64,000 nt of DNA from Streptomyces sp. SN-593 (GTDB lineage: Bacteria; Actinomycetota; Actinomycetes; Streptomycetales; Streptomycetaceae), in contig NZ_AP018365.1 in NCBI RefSeq assembly GCF_016756395.1, positions 5,521,001 to 5,585,000 on the forward strand. Reading direction: 5' to 3'. The position numbers and the translations under genes were made by a program. A model generated the notes under the pieces. It searched no databases and was not told the DNA's origin. It saw only the letters and a program-made list of their open reading frames with translations. Of this stretch, positions 42,568 through 52,700 are shown piece after piece (positions within the stretch are counted from its first letter, which is position 1; every line of letters begins with the position of its first letter).

Positions 42568-42909
42568 CGCGTTGCCTCCCGCTGTCCGCGCCACGGTCCA
42601 CCGCGTGGCTCTTTTCGGGAGCGTATGTGCCCCTTATGCGTCGCGCGACTGGGGAACGGCCCCGCGGCCCGGCTCCGGGAGGGGTCCCCGGCGTCCCGGT
42701 CCAACCTCCGTACTCCGCCGAACGGGGGATCGCGGCCGGGCTTCGCGGCGACGTCGCCGCGCGTCGCGCACCGGCCCGGAACGCGCCGCGCACGGTCCCC
42801 GGCCTCCCCGGCCGCGCCTCGGCCATCCCGACGGCGCCGGCGACGGGTTCTCGCGCACGGCGGGAGGCATGGGAGACGACGGACGGCGGGCTGTACGGCC
42901 GGGTGCGAG
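42568..42909. other. Intergenic stretch upstream of the TPM gene
   Basis: There are 342 bp with no supported gene. It should hold the TPM-pspA promoter on the minus strand, but I see no clear -10/-35 pair or operator. Confidence 0.4.
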
Positions 42910-43490
42910 GTGGTGGAGTCCACCAGGGACGCGCTCGGACGCACCGGCGTGCCCGGGCAGCCGCTGCCCGTCGTGCTGCTCGTCGGCGCGCGCGGTAGCG
43001 GCCGCTCGGTGCTGCTCGACCGGCGGCGGCGGGAGTTCGGCGGGCGCTGCCCGCGCGGTCAGCGGCCCGCCGACTGCCTGCTGCTCGACGACGCGGGCAG
43101 CCGGGCGGGCTGTTCCTGGAACCGCTCGCCGAGTGCCGCCGTGGGAGCCCACAGGGCGCGTGAGCGGCCCGACCCCGTGCTGGTGGTGGCCGTCCGGCGC
43201 GGCCCGGCGCGCACGCGACGGCACCGCTCGCCTCGACCGCCGGACGGCTGGACGTCGCCGTCCGGCGCCCCGTCGCTCCGGCCGGCGAGGACCACCCGGT
43301 GTGGTGGTACCCGGTCCGGTCTCACCGACCTCGGCCACGAGGACGTGGTGGCGATGTGCGGCAGCGGCGTGCCCGGCGGCCGGCAGCCGGCAGCACGACG
43401 CGAGCCACCTGTGCGACCTGACCGGCGGCCACCTGGAGGCGGTCGACCGGCTCGCCCACCTGCGGGCGCGGCGACGGTCGCGGCGGACGG
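42910..43490 (+). pseudogene. Remnant of a P-loop ATPase gene
   Basis: The frame from a GTG at 42910 gives VESTRDALGRTGVPGQPLPV, then a Walker A (VGARGSGRS) and a DRRRREFGGR helix. The frame then breaks up. Near the end, in another frame, LTGGHLEAVDRLAHLRAR resembles the winged end of AAA/STAND-type ATPases. Only about 190 codons remain of what should be a protein several times longer. It lies between the TPM and sdhB genes and seems to be decaying in place. Confidence 0.5.
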
Positions 43491-43493
43491 GGG

Positions 43494-44267
43494 CTACTGG
43501 CCGCGGCGCCTGATCTTCGAGCCGAGCCACACCAGCGGGTCGTACTTGCGGTCCACGGCACGCTCCTTGAGCGGGATCAGCGCGTTGTCGGTGATGTGGA
43601 TGTGCTCGGGGCAGACCTCCGTGCAGCACTTGGTGATGTTGCAGTAGCCCAGGCCGTGGTCGTCCTGCGCGGACTCCGCGCGGGTCGGGCCGCCGCCCGC
43701 GGCCGCGGCGTCCAGCGGGTGCATGTCCAGCTCGGCGACCCGCATCAGGAACCGCGGCCCGGCGAACGCGCCCTTGTTCTCCTCGTGGTCGCGCACCACG
43801 TGGCAGGTGTCCTGGCACAGGAAGCACTCGATGCACTTGCGGAACTCCTGCGAGCGCTCCACGTCCACCTGCGCCATCCGGTACTCGCCGGCCGCCACGC
43901 CCTCGGGCGGCACGAACGACGGGATCTCGCGCGCCTTGGCGTAGTTGAAGGACACGTCGGTGACCAGGTCGCGGACCACCGGGAAGGCCCGCAGCGGGGT
44001 GACGGTCACCGTCTCGCCGCGGTCGAAGACCGACATCCGGGTCATGCACATCAGCCGCGGCCGCCCGTTGATCTCCGCGCTGCACGAACCGCACTTGCCC
44101 GCCTTGCAGTTCCAGCGCACCGCGAGGTCGTTCGCCTGGGTGGCCTGGAGCCGGTGGATGATGTCGAGCACCACCTCGCCGTCGTTGACCTCGACGTCGT
44201 AGTCCGCGAGGTCGCCGCCGCCGGCGTCGCCCCGCCACACCCGGAACCGGGCCGTGTACGTGCTCAC
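43494..44267 (-). CDS. sdhB: Succinate dehydrogenase/fumarate reductase iron-sulfur subunit
   Basis: The protein has 257 residues. Its 2Fe-2S ligands lie in NCKAGKCGSCSAEING and RLMC. The 4Fe-4S and 3Fe-4S Cys motifs are CIECFLCQDTC and CNITKCCTEVCPEH. It carries electrons from the flavoprotein to quinone. The GTG start overlaps the sdhA stop as GTGA, so the two are co-translated. The operon also includes a membrane gene in the order anchor-sdhA-sdhB, like the second Sdh type of actinobacteria (mycobacterial Sdh1). Confidence 0.92.
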   Translation of the reverse strand: MSTYTARFRVWRGDAGGGDLADYDVEVNDGEVVLDIIHRLQATQANDLAVRWNCKAGKCGSCSAEINGRPRLMCMTRMSVFDRGETVTVTPLRAFPVVRDLVTDVSFNYAKAREIPSFVPPEGVAAGEYRMAQVDVERSQEFRKCIECFLCQDTCHVVRDHEENKGAFAGPRFLMRVAELDMHPLDAAAAGGGPTRAESAQDDHGLGYCNITKCCTEVCPEHIHITDNALIPLKERAVDRKYDPLVWLGSKIRRRGQ

Positions 44268-46276
44268 GCGTCCAACTCCTCGTCCGTCAGGTACTTCCGG
44301 AGCTCGTCCCGTTCGAACAGGGCGAGCAGGTCGGGCCGGATCGGGGTGGTCGGGCTGCGGCGCAGCGCCACCGCGCCGCCGGCCCCGTCCGACAGCTCGC
44401 ACACCAGGTTGACCTTGCGCCAGGCGCGGTCCATGCCGGGGTGGTCGTCGCGGGTGTGGCCGCCGCGGCTCTCGGTGCGCTCCAGCGCCGCCCGTGCCAC
44501 GCACTCGCTGACCAGCAGCATGTTGCGCAGGTCGATGGCCAGGTGCCAGCCCGGGTTGAACTGCCGGTGGCCCTCCACCCCGGCGCGCCCGGCCCGCTCG
44601 CGCAGCGCCGCCAGCCGCTGGAGCGCCTGCTCCATCTCCGGTGCCCGCCGGATGATCCCGACCAGGTCGTTCATCACCTGCTGGAGCTCCTGGTGCAGGG
44701 TGTAGGGGTTCTCGACGGTGCCGCCCGTGCCCGTGCCCGTACCCGTGCCGGTGCCGCCGTCCGTGCCGCCACCGGTGCCGCCGCCCGGGCCCGCGCCGCC
44801 CGGCTCCGCCCCCGCTCCCGCCAGGGCCTCCGCCAGGGCCTCCGCCACGCCGAACGGCCGCAGCGCCTCCGCCGCCGCCTCGTCGATCTGCGCGTCGTCG
44901 GCGACCGGGCGGCCCTCGCCCAGCGCGGCCGCGTGGCGTGCCGCGTGCAGCCCGGCGCGGCGGCCGAACACCAGCAGGTCCGACAGCGAGTTGCCGCCCA
45001 GCCGGTTCGAGCCGTGCATGCCGCCGGCCACCTCGCCGGCCGCGAACAGGCCCGGCACCCCGGTGGCCGCCGCGGTGTCCGGGTCCACCTCGACCCCGCC
45101 CATCATGTAGTGGCAGGTCGGCCCGACCTCCATCGGCTCGGCGGTGATGTCGACGTCGGCCAGCTCCTTGAACTGGTGGTGCATCGACGGCAGCCGGCGG
45201 GTGATCTCCTCCGGGGTGAGCCGGCTCGACACGTCCAGGTACACCCCGCCGTGCGGGGAGCCGCGGCCGGCCTTCACCTCGGAGTTGATCGCGCGGGCCA
45301 CCTCGTCGCGCGGCAGCAGCTCCGGCGGCCTGCGGTGCCGGTCCGGGTCGGAGTACCAGCCGTCGGCCTCCTCCTCCGACTGCGCGTACTTCTCCTTGAA
45401 GACGTCCGGCACGTAGCCGAACATGAACCGCTCGCCCTCGCTGTTGCGCAGCACCCCGCCGTCGCCGCGCACCGACTCGGTGACGAGGATCCCCTTCACC
45501 GACGGCGGCCAGACCATCCCGGTCGGGTGGAACTGGATGAACTCCATGTTGATCAGCGGCGCCCCGGCCAGCAGCGCCAGCGCGTGCCCGTCGCCGGTGT
45601 ACTCCCACGAGTTGGAGGTGACCTTGAACGACTTGCCGATGCCGCCGGTGGCCAGCACCACCGCGGGCGCGTCGATCACGAACAGCCGCCCCGACTCGCG
45701 GACGTAGCCGAAGACCCCGGCGACCTCGCCGCCGGGGCCCTTGAGCACCCGGGTGACCGTGCACTCCTGGAAGACCCTCAGCCCCGACTCGTAGGAGCCG
45801 CCGGCGGCGTGGTCCTCCTGCTGGAGCGAGACGATCTTCTGCTGGAGGGTGCGGATCAGCTCCAGGCCGGTACGGTCGCCGACGTGCGCCAGCCGCGGGT
45901 ACTCGTGGCCGCCGAAGTTGCGCTGGGATATCCGCCCGTCCGCGGTGCGGTCGAACAGCGCCCCCCAGGTCTCCAGCTCCCACACCCGGTCCGGCGCCTC
46001 CTTGGCGTGCAGCTCGGCCATCCGCCAGTGGTTGAGGAACTTCCCGCCGCGCATGGTGTCGCGGAAGTGCACCTGCCAGTTGTCGCCGGAGTTGACGTTG
46101 CCCATGCTCGCCGCGATGCCGCCCTCGGCCATCACCGTGTGCGCCTTGCCGAACAGGGACTTGCAGATCACCGCGGTGCGCAGCCCCTGCGCGCGGGCCT
46201 CGATCGCGGCGCGCAGCCCGGCGCCGCCCGCGCCGACCACGACCACGTCGTACGCGTGCCGTTCCACGTTTGCCAT
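44264..46276 (-). CDS. sdhA: Succinate dehydrogenase/fumarate reductase flavoprotein subunit
   Basis: The protein has 670 residues. The dinucleotide-binding motif is VVVGAGGAGLRAAIEA, the FAD-linking region SLFGKAHTVMAEGGIAASMG, with further active-site motifs FIQFHPTGM and HGSNRLGGNSLSDLLVFGRR. It oxidises succinate at covalently bound FAD on the cytoplasmic side. Oddly, about residues 482-520 form a Gly/Thr/Ala-rich stretch (GGGTGGGTDGGTGTGTGTGT) in the helical capping/C-terminal region, unlike normal SdhA. The stop overlaps the sdhB start; the anchor gene ends two bases before this start. Confidence 0.92.
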   Translation of the reverse strand: MANVERHAYDVVVVGAGGAGLRAAIEARAQGLRTAVICKSLFGKAHTVMAEGGIAASMGNVNSGDNWQVHFRDTMRGGKFLNHWRMAELHAKEAPDRVWELETWGALFDRTADGRISQRNFGGHEYPRLAHVGDRTGLELIRTLQQKIVSLQQEDHAAGGSYESGLRVFQECTVTRVLKGPGGEVAGVFGYVRESGRLFVIDAPAVVLATGGIGKSFKVTSNSWEYTGDGHALALLAGAPLINMEFIQFHPTGMVWPPSVKGILVTESVRGDGGVLRNSEGERFMFGYVPDVFKEKYAQSEEEADGWYSDPDRHRRPPELLPRDEVARAINSEVKAGRGSPHGGVYLDVSSRLTPEEITRRLPSMHHQFKELADVDITAEPMEVGPTCHYMMGGVEVDPDTAAATGVPGLFAAGEVAGGMHGSNRLGGNSLSDLLVFGRRAGLHAARHAAALGEGRPVADDAQIDEAAAEALRPFGVAEALAEALAGAGAEPGGAGPGGGTGGGTDGGTGTGTGTGTGGTVENPYTLHQELQQVMNDLVGIIRRAPEMEQALQRLAALRERAGRAGVEGHRQFNPGWHLAIDLRNMLLVSECVARAALERTESRGGHTRDDHPGMDRAWRKVNLVCELSDGAGGAVALRRSPTTPIRPDLLALFERDELRKYLTDEELDA

Positions 46277-46277
46277 C

Positions 46278-47153
46278 TCAGAAGAACCTCGGATCGTCGA
46301 ATGCGCCGCTGGACACCAGGTACACGTACAGGTCCGCGACACCGACGCTGATCAGCGAGGACCAGGCGAGCAGCATGTGGCGGCCGTTGAGCACCCCGAC
46401 CCATCCCCACAGCCGGTAGCGCACCGGGTGGGCGGAGAAGTGCCGCAGCTTGCCGCCGATGATGTGCCGGCAGGAGTGGCAGGAGAGGGTGTACGCCCAG
46501 ATCAGGGCGATGTTCACCAGGAGCACCAGGGTGCCGAGTCCGGCGTGGCCCCAGTGGCCGTGCCGGTCGCGGAAGGCGAGCACGGTGTCGTAGCTGAGGA
46601 TGCCCGCGACCACGACGGCCAGGTAGAAGAAGTAGCGGTGGACGTTCTGCAGGACCAGCGGCAGCCGGGTCTCGCCGCTGTACGACGCGTGCGGCTCCGC
46701 CACGGCGCAGGCCGGCGGGGACAACCAGAACGACCGGTAGTACGTCTTGCGGTAGTAGTAGCAGGTCAGCCGGAAGCCCAGCGGGAAGACCAGCACCAGC
46801 AGCGCCGGGGACAGGCCCCACCAGTTCCCGAACAGGTGCCAGTCGGCGCCGCCGTTCATGTCGGTGCAGTTCGAGGCGAGGCAGGGCGAGTAGAACGGCG
46901 ACACGTAGGGCGCCGCGTAGTAGTGCGCGTTCGCGAACGCCCGCCAGGTCGAGTAGCCGATGAACGCCGCCAGCCCGAGCGCGCTGACCAGGGGTGGCAG
47001 CCACCACCGGTCGGTTCTCAGGTGCGGTGCGGAGATCGCCGCGCGGCCGGGGCTGCCGACGCCGGCGGTGATCCGCGCGGGGACGGTCGGCCGCGGGCCC
47101 GGCGCGGGGCTCGGCGGGGTGTTCGGGGTGCTCGGCGTGGTTCCGGTGGACAA
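46278..47153 (-). CDS. Sdh-associated membrane anchor protein
   Basis: This 291-residue protein has a Pro/Thr-rich cytoplasmic N-terminus (about 45 residues) and five or so membrane helices (LPPLVSALGLAAFIGYSTWR, LSPALLVLVFPLGFRLTCYY, YFFYLAVVVAGILSYDTVLA, LGTLVLLVNIALIWAYTLSC, LLAWSSLISVGVADLYVYLV). It resembles the single anchor subunit of actinobacterial Sdh1-type complexes. Candidate haem or quinone-site His residues occur in NVHRYFFY and SCHSCRHIIGG. It sits immediately before sdhA and is likely its membrane partner. Confidence 0.82.
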   Translation of the reverse strand: MSTGTTPSTPNTPPSPAPGPRPTVPARITAGVGSPGRAAISAPHLRTDRWWLPPLVSALGLAAFIGYSTWRAFANAHYYAAPYVSPFYSPCLASNCTDMNGGADWHLFGNWWGLSPALLVLVFPLGFRLTCYYYRKTYYRSFWLSPPACAVAEPHASYSGETRLPLVLQNVHRYFFYLAVVVAGILSYDTVLAFRDRHGHWGHAGLGTLVLLVNIALIWAYTLSCHSCRHIIGGKLRHFSAHPVRYRLWGWVGVLNGRHMLLAWSSLISVGVADLYVYLVSSGAFDDPRFF

Positions 47154-47390
47154 GGGTCACTCCGCGGTGGAGGGCAGGGAGCACACCCGCCGCGCGGCGG
47201 CGGGTCAGGGCCCGTGGGAGGGCCGCGGGGGCGGCGCCGGCGGCGTACACCGTAGCCGCAGGGAAGGCCCGGATCGCCCCGGATCGCCGGGGAGGGCGGA
47301 TCGCCGGGGAGGGCGGGGCGCCGGCCGGCCCGGCCCCGGGCGCGCGGTGACGCGCGGGGCAGGCGGGCGGCCGGCGGCGGGCGCCGGGTC

Positions 47391-47678
47391 TCAGGGCGCG
47401 TGCCGGTGGGGCGAGCCCAGCCCCTCGTCCTCGGCGTCCGCCCACAGCCCCCGGTCGTAGGGCGCGTCCGGGATCGAGACGATCTCGGGGACGCGCCGGC
47501 CCGTGGCCTCGGGCACCGACTCCCGCAGCAGGGTCAGGCTGTCCCGCAGGTGGTCCGCGGCCGAGCGCACGCGGCGCATGTCCAGGGTCTGGCCGGCGTG
47601 CTCGTCGAGCCGGCCCACGCAGCGCATCAGGTCGTCCAGCCGCCGCTGGACCGAAGTCAGGTCGTCGTGCAGGGACAT
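47391..47678 (-). CDS. Small helical hypothetical protein
   Basis: This 95-residue protein is mostly helical with heptad spacing (LTSVQRRLDDLMRCVGRLDE, VRSAADHLRDSLTLLRESVP) and an acidic/His tail. It looks like a conserved Streptomyces small protein of unknown function. It has no membrane segment or signal peptide. The ATG at 47678 follows GAGGGC. It is 237 bp downstream of the anchor gene start side, oriented the same way as the sdh operon but not part of it. Confidence 0.65.
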   Translation of the reverse strand: MSLHDDLTSVQRRLDDLMRCVGRLDEHAGQTLDMRRVRSAADHLRDSLTLLRESVPEATGRRVPEIVSIPDAPYDRGLWADAEDEGLGSPHRHAP

Positions 47679-48270
47679 GGAGTGCCCTCGCCATCTGTCG
47701 CCGTGCGAAGTTGCGAAGCAGCGCTTGGGCCTGTCGTCCGGATCTCCGTGGGCGAAGGAGCGGGGCCGACGCCCTCCATGGCCGTGCGGCACGGGAGGTC
47801 CCCCCGGTGCAAGGCGCAGGAGGAGGTCGACGCGGTGGAGGCACCTCCCACGCCGCAGGCCGCAGGGGGAGCCGGGTGACCGGCGGGAAAACAGCAGGTG
47901 TGCGTGCCGGGCACCATGACGCCACGGGGATCCGAACAACAAGCCCTAGGAGTGTCGCGTGTCACACCGGCTCTTGTGAAGACCGCTGCACCGACCGGGT
48001 GCGACCGGGCGGCTCCCGTCCGTACCCGGGTGGGCCGCACGGGCGGCGGCCGTACCAGCGCCCCGGCGTACGGCGGTCGGCGGCGGTTTCTGAGCCGTCC
48101 GGGTGGACCCCGGGCGCAGGTGCGTCGTGTCCCGGGCGGAAGGGGCACAGCTCTCCTTGCAGTGAGGGCAGGGCCCTCGCTCTCCCGTCCCCGTGCTTCA
48201 GGCCGATCGATGACGTCCCGGTCGTGCGCCGTGCAGTGGCGCCTGCCGGGACGCGGAGGTGTCCGAGCCC
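47679..48270. other. Intergenic region upstream of the orphan binding protein
   Basis: There are 592 bp with no gene I can support. It includes an imperfect ggtggaggcacctccca-type dyad near 47834-47850. No promoter is obvious to me. Confidence 0.4.
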
Positions 48271-50088
48271 ATGAACCACAGCGCGAAACCGGCCGCCGTA
48301 CCGCCGGCGGCCCCCCAGCGGCGCCGCCGCGCCGTGTCGACCACGGCATGCGTCGCCATGGCGGTGGCGGTCGGCGCCACCGCGCTGACCGCCTGCTCCT
48401 CGTCCGGCACCAAGGCCGCCGGCACCGCCGGCACCGACGTGGCCGCCGTCTCCCGCGCCGGGGTGCGCGACGGCGGCACCCTCGACTGGGCCGTCGACGC
48501 GATGCCGAAGACCCTCAACGCCTACCAGTCCGACGCGGACGCCGGCACCACCACCGTCACCGGCGCGACCCTGCCGGCGATGTTCCGGCTGGACGCCCAC
48601 GGCGCCCCCCGGCTGGACACCGACTACGTCACCTCCGCGAAGGTCACCGCCCAGGACCCGCGCCAGGTCGTCACCTACGACCTCAACCCGAAGGCGAAGT
48701 GGAGCGACGGCCGGGCGATCGGCGCCGACGACTTCGCTGCGCAGTGGAAGGCGCTCGGCGGCAAGGACTCCGCCTTCTGGAGCGCCCGCAACGCCGGCTA
48801 CGACCGGATCTCCGCGATCGGCCGCGGCGCCGGCGCGCACCAGGTCAAGGTCACCTTCGCCACCCCCTACGCCGACTGGCGCTCGCTGTTCGCGCCGCTG
48901 TACCCGAAGACGGTGACCGGCAGCGCGGACGCGTTCAACGACGGGGTGCGCACTTCGCTGCCGGTGTCCGCGGGACCGTTCACGGTCCGGGCGGAGGACG
49001 CCGACGCCGGCACCGTCACCCTCGCGCGCAGCGACCGGTGGTGGGGCGCCCGGGCCAAGCTCGACCGGATCGTGCTGACCACGGTGGCGCGCGACAAGCG
49101 CCCGGCGCAGTTGTCGGCCGGCAAGCTCGACGTCGCCGAGATCGATCCGGGCGAGCTGTCCGCGGCCAAGCGCGCCAAGGGCGTCGGGGTGCGCACCGCG
49201 CCGGACGCCGCGTACGCGCAGCTCGCGCTGAACGGCAGTTCCGGCCCGCTCGCCGACGAGAAGGTGCGGCACGCGGTGGCCCGCGCGATCGACCGGAAGA
49301 AGATCGCCGCGAGCGTGCTCGAACCGCTCGGCCTGCCCGCCGAGCCGCTCGGCAACCACCTGGTGCTGCCCTCGCAGGCCGGGTACGCCGACCACAGCTC
49401 CGCGCTGGGCAGCGCCGACGTCGAGCAGGCCGCGGCGCTGCTCGCCGACGCCGGCTGGCAGCGGCCGGCCGCCGGCAGGACCGGCGACCAGGCCGCCGGG
49501 CCCGAGGGGCCGACCCGTACCACCGCGTCCGGGGCGCTGACCGTGGTGGAGCCGGCCCGGGCGGCGACGAAGAACGGCAAGGGCCTGACCATGCGGTTCG
49601 TGCTGCCGGCCGGCTCGCCCACGCTCGACCGGGTCGGCGGGCAGATCGCGAGGATGCTCTCGCAGATCGGCATCCGCACGGAGATCAGCAAGGTCGCCGA
49701 CGACAGCTTCTTCCAGGACCACGTCGCGTCCGGCGACTTCGACCTGGCGCTGTACTCCTGGCCCGGCACCGCCTTCCCGGCCACCGACGACACACCGATC
49801 TTCGCCAAGCCGGTGCCCGCGCCGGACGGGTCACTCGCCGTCGCGGAGAACTACACGCGGGTCGGCACCGACCAGATCGACCAGCTCATGGCGCGGGCCG
49901 GCAGCGAGCTGGACGCCGGGCAGGCGCGCAGCCTCACCAACCAGGCCGACGAGCGGATCTGGGCGGCCGCGGCGTCGATCCCGCTCTACCAGCGGCCCGA
50001 GGTCGTCGCGCTGCGGACGAACGTGGCGAACGCGGGGGCCTTCGGGTTCGAGACGCCGGCCTACCAGAACATCGGGTTCCGCAAGTAG
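48271..50088 (+). CDS. Orphan peptide/nickel-type ABC substrate-binding lipoprotein (SBP_bac_5)
   Basis: The protein has 605 residues. A lipoprotein signal ends in the lipobox LTAC (VGATALTACSSSG), and a family-5 binding fold follows (GGTLDWAVDAMPKTLNAYQS, YDLNPKAKWSDGRAIGADDF, KVRHAVARAIDRKKIAASVL, FDLALYSWPGTAFPATDDT). No permease or ATPase gene adjoins it, unlike the operons from 52701 on. It may supply peptides to one of those transporters or serve as a sensor. Start taken at the ATG 48271; the GTG at 48259 lies too close to the GGAGG site. Confidence 0.87.
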   Translation: MNHSAKPAAVPPAAPQRRRRAVSTTACVAMAVAVGATALTACSSSGTKAAGTAGTDVAAVSRAGVRDGGTLDWAVDAMPKTLNAYQSDADAGTTTVTGATLPAMFRLDAHGAPRLDTDYVTSAKVTAQDPRQVVTYDLNPKAKWSDGRAIGADDFAAQWKALGGKDSAFWSARNAGYDRISAIGRGAGAHQVKVTFATPYADWRSLFAPLYPKTVTGSADAFNDGVRTSLPVSAGPFTVRAEDADAGTVTLARSDRWWGARAKLDRIVLTTVARDKRPAQLSAGKLDVAEIDPGELSAAKRAKGVGVRTAPDAAYAQLALNGSSGPLADEKVRHAVARAIDRKKIAASVLEPLGLPAEPLGNHLVLPSQAGYADHSSALGSADVEQAAALLADAGWQRPAAGRTGDQAAGPEGPTRTTASGALTVVEPARAATKNGKGLTMRFVLPAGSPTLDRVGGQIARMLSQIGIRTEISKVADDSFFQDHVASGDFDLALYSWPGTAFPATDDTPIFAKPVPAPDGSLAVAENYTRVGTDQIDQLMARAGSELDAGQARSLTNQADERIWAAAASIPLYQRPEVVALRTNVANAGAFGFETPAYQNIGFRK

Positions 50089-50420
50089 CGGCCCCTCGGC
50101 GGACCCTCCGGGGCGGGTGGTGCCGGTGGTTCACGGGACCACCCGCCGGCGGGGCTGGTCGCGCGTTCCCCGCGCCCCTCGGGGGCGCGGGCTTCTTCGC
50201 GGACAGAGCCGAGCAGACACGGGGGCGTGGGGGACTGCGCGACAGGCCGCCCGCCGGCAGATGGCCCCGGAACGGGCCAGGTGGGGCAGGCTGGAAGGTC
50301 CTGCCCCCGCCGGAGGCCCTACCATGGGGTGAGGCCGTGGCGTGACCCTGCCCGGCGGGCGACTCGCGTCGAAGGAGAAGGCGCGACGCCATCCACGATC
50401 CCGGGAGAAGCGCCGCATTC
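50089..50420. other. Intergenic region before typA
   Basis: There are 332 bp with one hairpin (listed separately) that would end the binding-protein transcript. The rest probably holds the typA promoter, which I cannot place. Confidence 0.4.
50112..50147 (+). terminator. Terminator of the orphan binding-protein gene
   Basis: A perfect 10-bp stem (ggcgggtggt with accacccgcc) with a 16-base loop begins 23 bp after the stop codon. Confidence 0.55.
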
Positions 50421-52286
<1,866 letters not shown>

Positions 52287-52298
52287 AGCGGCCCTTGG

Positions 52299-52331
52299 AA
52301 GGGGCGCTGGGAACCACGTCCAGCGCCCCTT
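52299..52331 (+). terminator. Terminator of typA
   Basis: A perfect 12-bp stem (aaggggcgctgg with ccagcgcccctt) with a 9-base loop begins 13 bp after the typA stop. Confidence 0.7.
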
Positions 52332-52391
52332 CGGCATGTCCGGCGCACGTTCCGGCAGGTCAGACGCAGGGTGCGCGGCGCGTCCGGATAT

Positions 52392-52407
52392 CGGACACAT
52401 GTGTCCG
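52392..52407. promoter_or_regulatory. 16-bp perfect palindrome upstream of the oligopeptide operon
   Basis: cggacacatgtgtccg is a perfect palindrome directly next to an AT-rich block about 290 bp upstream of the operon start. It could be an operator of a dimeric regulator. No regulator gene adjoins it. Confidence 0.45.
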
Positions 52408-52700
52408 TTAGTTAATTCACATTTCATGTTTTGCGGGTGTCTGTATACGTTCCGGATTGTCCGCTTTTCAGGACGGTGTGTGCCTTCCGCCGTTACCTGT
52501 GCGTGACCACGGCCGCCCGGCGGCCGCCGCCCGTGACGGATAGTGGATCGGGTTGAGCCCGGGTCAACGGGTCAGGCGCGGCCACGCCGCGCCGGCCCGA
52601 GAGCGGGAAGGGCCGCGGTCGCTGTCAGGGGGGTCAGGGCCGTCCGGCCTCCCCCCACCTCGACACACGTATCGACAGTGACGCCTGAGGAGGCATACCC

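Larger units (their letters stand above)
52287..52700. other. Regulatory interval upstream of the first oligopeptide operon
   Basis: There are 414 bp. It contains the typA terminator (52299-52331), a 16-bp palindrome (52392-52407) and a notably AT-rich stretch right after it (ttagttaattcacatttcat) that is the most promoter-like sequence around. The ribosome site GAGGAGG precedes the ATG at 52701. Confidence 0.5.
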
